A stretch of 9,400 nucleotides of DNA from an uncultured Bacteroidales bacterium. GTDB lineage: Bacteria; Bacteroidota; Bacteroidia; Bacteroidales; P3. The notes beneath the pieces are model-generated. The model ran no database searches and had not been told where the DNA came from. It saw only the letters and a list, made by a program, of their open reading frames with translations. This document shows positions 6,247 through 9,400 of this stretch, in pieces; position 1 is the stretch's first letter; every line of letters starts with the position of its first letter. The stretch covers positions 1-9,400 of the forward strand of contig CAMWQD010000036.1 in the NCBI GenBank assembly GCA_947176325.1, written 5' to 3'. The position numbers were made by a program, and so were the translations under genes.

Positions 6247-6849
6247 ATGGAAACGGGGCTTCCCGTGGTGGAATGTTTCGCCTCCTTGCAGGGCGAGGGC
6301 TTCCACAGCGGGCAGGCGGCATGGTTTGTGCGCCTGGCGGGTTGCCGCAATGCCTGTTCCTTTTGCGACACGCCCCAATCGTGGGATATGGACGCTTTTG
6401 CGCGGCGGAGCGAGGAAGATTTGGTGAAGGAAGCCGTGGAGAGCGGTTGCACAAATTGTGTGGTGACGGGAGGGGAACCCATGTTGCACGATTTGGACGG
6501 GTTCTGCCGCCGCCTGCACGAAGCGGGCTTGCGGTGCTGGCTCGAAACGTCGGGTTCGGAGCCTCTTTCGGGCGAATGGGATTGGATTTGCCTCTCGCCC
6601 AAGAAAGGCGTGGCGGTGCGGGAGGAATATTATCGCAGGGCTTCCGAAATCAAAATCGTGATAGGGGCGGACGAGGATTTTGCCTTTGCGGAGGAACAGG
6701 CGGTTCGGGCGGGACAAGATGGTTTGCTCTATCTTCAGCCCGAATGGAGCGTATCTCACGCAATCACGCAGAAAATCACGCAATATATTCTCAAACAACC
6801 GAAATGGCGATTGTCCTTGCAAATGCATAAATTTGCAGGAATAGCATGA
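6247..6849 (+). CDS. queE: 7-carboxy-7-deazaguanine synthase (radical SAM)
   Basis: QueE converts 6-carboxy-5,6,7,8-tetrahydropterin to 7-carboxy-7-deazaguanine, the ring-contracting step in making preQ0 and queuosine for tRNA. The 200-residue protein has ECFASLQGEGFHSG (9-22), WFVRLAGC, the radical-SAM cluster motif CRNACSFC (Cys33, 37, 40), TGGEPML (74-80) for S-adenosylmethionine binding, LETSGSEPL, WDWICLSPKK (111-120), EIKIVI (134-139) and the C-terminal LQPEWS and LSLQMHKFAGI typical of the family. Length is normal. ATG 6247 is preferred because METGLPVVE leads straight into the family start; ATG 6229 in frame would overlap the preceding gene by 14 bases. Its TGA overlaps the next ATG (ATGA), implying translational coupling. 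No other queuosine gene is in the window. Confidence 0.95.
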   Translation: METGLPVVECFASLQGEGFHSGQAAWFVRLAGCRNACSFCDTPQSWDMDAFARRSEEDLVKEAVESGCTNCVVTGGEPMLHDLDGFCRRLHEAGLRCWLETSGSEPLSGEWDWICLSPKKGVAVREEYYRRASEIKIVIGADEDFAFAEEQAVRAGQDGLLYLQPEWSVSHAITQKITQYILKQPKWRLSLQMHKFAGIA

Positions 6850-9400
6850 AAAAAATCGGCCTGAAAATCGGAACCGCGCTTTTGTTTCTGTGTCTTTTCG
6901 GCACGGGCGCATCTTTATATGCCACGCATCAGAAGGCGGCCGAAATCATTGTCGAATATGTGTCGGGCTATACCTATCGCGCCAAACTCTACACCTATAC
7001 GTTCACGCAAAGCCCCGCCGACAGGCCCGAAATAGAAATCCTCTGGGGCGACGGCACCTCCGAGATTCTTCAACGCACGGGCGAGGTGGAAATCGGCAAC
7101 GATACGAAGTGGAACTATTACGAGGGTTTGCACACCTATTCGGGGCCGGGCGTGTATGTGCTGAGCATGGAAGACCCCAACAGGAATTCGGGGGTGGTGA
7201 ATGTGCCCAACAGCGTGATGACACCTATTTTCGTTTCCACCACGCTCACCATCAGTCCGTGGCTGGGGGCGGGCAACAACAGCCCCGTGGCCACGCGCTC
7301 GCCGGTGGCCGACAATGCTTGTCTGGGGCAGCCCTATGTGCATAATCCCGATGCCTACGACCCCGACGGCGACATCATCACCTACAGGCTTGTGCCTTGC
7401 CGGGGCGAGGGCGGGAGCGAAATTCCGGCCTATATCTATCCCTATGCCACCGATACGTTTTATATGGATGCGCATTCGGGCAATTTGGTGTGGGACGCGC
7501 CGGCGGCGCAGGGCGAATACAATGTGTCGTTTCTGATGGAGGAATGGCGCAACGACATGAAGATAGGCGAGGTGACGCGCGACATGCAGATTATCGTGCG
7601 GGCGTGCGACAACACGCCTCCGCGTTTAGTGGTGCCGGAAGATATTTGCGTGGAGGCGGGGGAGCGTCTCTATTTCGAGGTGACGGTTCTGGATGCCGCC
7701 GGCGACATGCCTTCGCTTGAATTCGGGGGTGAGTTGGAATTCGGGGGGCGCAGGGTTGGGTTACAACTGCTTTATAGCACGATAGATACGGCGGTGTACG
7801 GATTCTTTTGGCAAACCGAGCTCAAGGATTCGCGCGAAAATCCCTACACCCTTTATTTCCGTGCGGAAGACAACGGCGACCCGCATCTGAGCATGACCGA
7901 AACGGTGAAAGTGAAGGTGTTGGCGCCTGCCGTGGAATTTGCGGAAGCCGAGGTGGAGCGGGAGGGGATTTCCCTGCATTGGCATCCTGCTTCTTCGCCG
8001 CACGCCACTTCGTATGCGTTGTATCGCAAGGAGGCGGATTCGGATGAGGTGCCGTTCGATTCTTGCCAAACGGGGCTTGCCGACAGCAATTATCTTCTCT
8101 TGGCCGAGATTCCGATGGGCGATACTGTCTATCGGGATGTGCGTGTGGAGGAGGGGAGGCGCTATTGCTACCGCATCTTTTCCGTCTTTCCCGATGCTTC
8201 CGAAAGCCGTCCTTCCGAGCCTTTATGTTTGGATACGCGCAATTTCGCGCCGCTCATCACGCAAATCAGCGTGGAAAAGACCGATATTTCGCAGGGTGTG
8301 AACCGTGTTTGTTGGGTGGCTCCGCGCGATACGGGGGAGGTGGGTTTCGGCAACGGTCTGTATCGTCTTTATCGGGGGCGCACGCCCGACAGTGTGGCGC
8401 TGGTGGCCGAACTGCCTTTCGATTCGGCGGTCTGCTACATGGATTCTTTGTTGAGTACGTCGCTTATCCGCTATTTCTATCAGGTGGCGCTCGACACCTT
8501 CGCTTCTTCGCGTTCTTCGTCGGTGTTTCTTTCGGGCGTGGGGCGCGCGGGGCGTATCGACTTGCAGTGGGTGAGCACGCAGGCGTGGTATCAGAAGTAT
8601 TTTGACGTGTATCGCCGCGAGAGTGGCGGGGAGGAGTTTGTGCGGGTGGCGCGGGTGGAGGTTCCCGCTTATACGGATGTTGATGTTGTGCCGGAAATTT
8701 TATATGAATATTACGTGGAGGCGGTGGGGACTTATGGTTCCGAGCGTCTTCCCGACCTGCTTCACAACCGCTCGAATGAAATGGAGGCCATGGCGTTGAT
8801 GCCCGAGCCTTGCGAACCCTATCTGTTTTTATATCAAGCGTCCTGCAATCCCTTGAAGAATGTTTTGGCGTGGAACTACACGGCGGGAAACCTCACCGCC
8901 GAGGAGGTGGAGGAATGCGAGAGGGCGGTGGCCTACTATGAGGTCTATCGCAAGGCTTCTTCCGAAAAAGATTTTTCGTTTTTGGGAAGCACCGCCGAAA
9001 AACGCTACGAGGACGGCGAGCCCGGCGCGCTTTTCTGTCAATATTGCGTGGTGGCGGTGGGGAGCGGGCATGATGCCGCAACGCGCCGGAGCGGGGTTTT
9101 GAATGTGGATAATTGGGATTGTTTCCGCTACGATCTTCCGAATGTGTTTACGCCCAACGGCGACGGGGTGAATGATGTATGGAAGGCCATAGAGCCGCAG
9201 TTTGTGGAGGATTTTGAGATACGGGTGGTGAACCGCTGGGGGGTGGAGGTGTTCCGTTCCAACGACCCGCTTTTTGAATGGAACGGCAAGGTGGGGAACA
9301 AGGGGAAGGATGTGCCCGACGGCCCCTATTTCTATTATGCCGAATTCTCGGCGCATATCGAGGGGCTCACCCGCCGCAAGGAACAATCCGGCAGCATCAC
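6846..9400 (+). CDS. Large secreted protein with gliding-motility/T9SS type B C-terminal domain (3' end cut by window)
   Basis: The frame is open for 851 codons from ATG 6846 to the right edge. A signal peptide (1-26, ending SLYA) is followed by a beta-rich region with WGDGTSEI (67-74), a PKD-like strand motif, and HTYSGPGVYVLSMEDPNRNS. Next is an Ig/cadherin-like unit with DPDGD (172-176), TFYMDAHSGNLVWDAP and RDMQIIVRACDNTPP (245-259). Then come about four fibronectin-III-like repeats (roughly 359-763) marked by YxLYRKE, YRLYRG, FDVYRRE and YEVYRKA. The end is the CHU_C/gliding-motility C-terminal domain (about 764-850): LPNVFTPNGDGVNDVW, VVNRWGVEVFRSN and VPDGPYFYYAEF. In Bacteroidota this domain targets proteins to the type IX secretion system and the cell surface. 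The last visible residues, SGSIT, suggest only a few are missing. It is translationally coupled to queE by ATGA. A role in adhesion is plausible but unproven. Confidence 0.93.
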   Translation, partial: MKKIGLKIGTALLFLCLFGTGASLYATHQKAAEIIVEYVSGYTYRAKLYTYTFTQSPADRPEIEILWGDGTSEILQRTGEVEIGNDTKWNYYEGLHTYSGPGVYVLSMEDPNRNSGVVNVPNSVMTPIFVSTTLTISPWLGAGNNSPVATRSPVADNACLGQPYVHNPDAYDPDGDIITYRLVPCRGEGGSEIPAYIYPYATDTFYMDAHSGNLVWDAPAAQGEYNVSFLMEEWRNDMKIGEVTRDMQIIVRACDNTPPRLVVPEDICVEAGERLYFEVTVLDAAGDMPSLEFGGELEFGGRRVGLQLLYSTIDTAVYGFFWQTELKDSRENPYTLYFRAEDNGDPHLSMTETVKVKVLAPAVEFAEAEVEREGISLHWHPASSPHATSYALYRKEADSDEVPFDSCQTGLADSNYLLLAEIPMGDTVYRDVRVEEGRRYCYRIFSVFPDASESRPSEPLCLDTRNFAPLITQISVEKTDISQGVNRVCWVAPRDTGEVGFGNGLYRLYRGRTPDSVALVAELPFDSAVCYMDSLLSTSLIRYFYQVALDTFASSRSSSVFLSGVGRAGRIDLQWVSTQAWYQKYFDVYRRESGGEEFVRVARVEVPAYTDVDVVPEILYEYYVEAVGTYGSERLPDLLHNRSNEMEAMALMPEPCEPYLFLYQASCNPLKNVLAWNYTAGNLTAEEVEECERAVAYYEVYRKASSEKDFSFLGSTAEKRYEDGEPGALFCQYCVVAVGSGHDAATRRSGVLNVDNWDCFRYDLPNVFTPNGDGVNDVWKAIEPQFVEDFEIRVVNRWGVEVFRSNDPLFEWNGKVGNKGKDVPDGPYFYYAEFSAHIEGLTRRKEQSGSI

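Noticed and set aside
4776..6602. A 608-codon open frame on the minus strand across the DUF5723 and queE genes
   Set aside because: It is His/Arg/Pro-rich, has no recognisable domain, and mirrors two well-supported plus-strand genes; GC-rich codon use leaves the opposite strand free of stops.

Overview
The window looks like chromosomal DNA from a member of the Bacteroidota, probably of Bacteroidales type. The signs are an ExbB/TolQ protein with a cleavable signal peptide and an acidic linker, promoter elements resembling the Bacteroidota pattern (about -33 TTTG, -7 TAnnTTTG), a DUF5723 outer-membrane barrel, and a surface protein ending in the gliding-motility/CHU_C domain used by the type IX secretion system (T9SS). 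Base composition and codon use look similar throughout, and I see no insertion sequence, phage gene, CRISPR array or attachment site.

Layout. Bases 1-692 (minus strand) hold most of an exbB/tolQ-like gene that continues past the left edge. A tRNA-Ser(GGA) gene (719-806, minus) lies 26 bp upstream of it, in the same direction. Bases 807-995 are a divergent regulatory region with a candidate promoter on each strand. The plus strand then carries translation genes: infC (996-1619, apparently starting with the rare codon ATC behind a strong AGGAGG), rpmI, rplT and rplS, ending at a 13-bp hairpin terminator (2737-2770). From 2788 to the right edge is a tight plus-strand group: a 592-aa lipoprotein, a 554-aa DUF5723 barrel with an acidic tail, queE (7-carboxy-7-deazaguanine synthase), and a large T9SS-type secreted protein overlapping queE by ATGA. 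The last gene is open at 9400 but probably lacks only a few C-terminal residues.

How the genes fit together. The first plus-strand block makes initiation factor IF3 and ribosomal proteins L35, L20 and L19. Two points suggest classical autoregulation: the non-AUG start of infC, and a compact predicted pseudoknot with an inserted hairpin (1896-1941) just upstream of rplT, a good candidate for an L20-responsive operator. The second block joins three envelope proteins (lipoprotein, barrel, T9SS cargo) to one tRNA-modification enzyme. The envelope genes may form a surface assembly; that is inference from neighbourhood. The most novel-looking elements are the rplT leader RNA and the lipoprotein/DUF5723/queE/CHU_C gene group.
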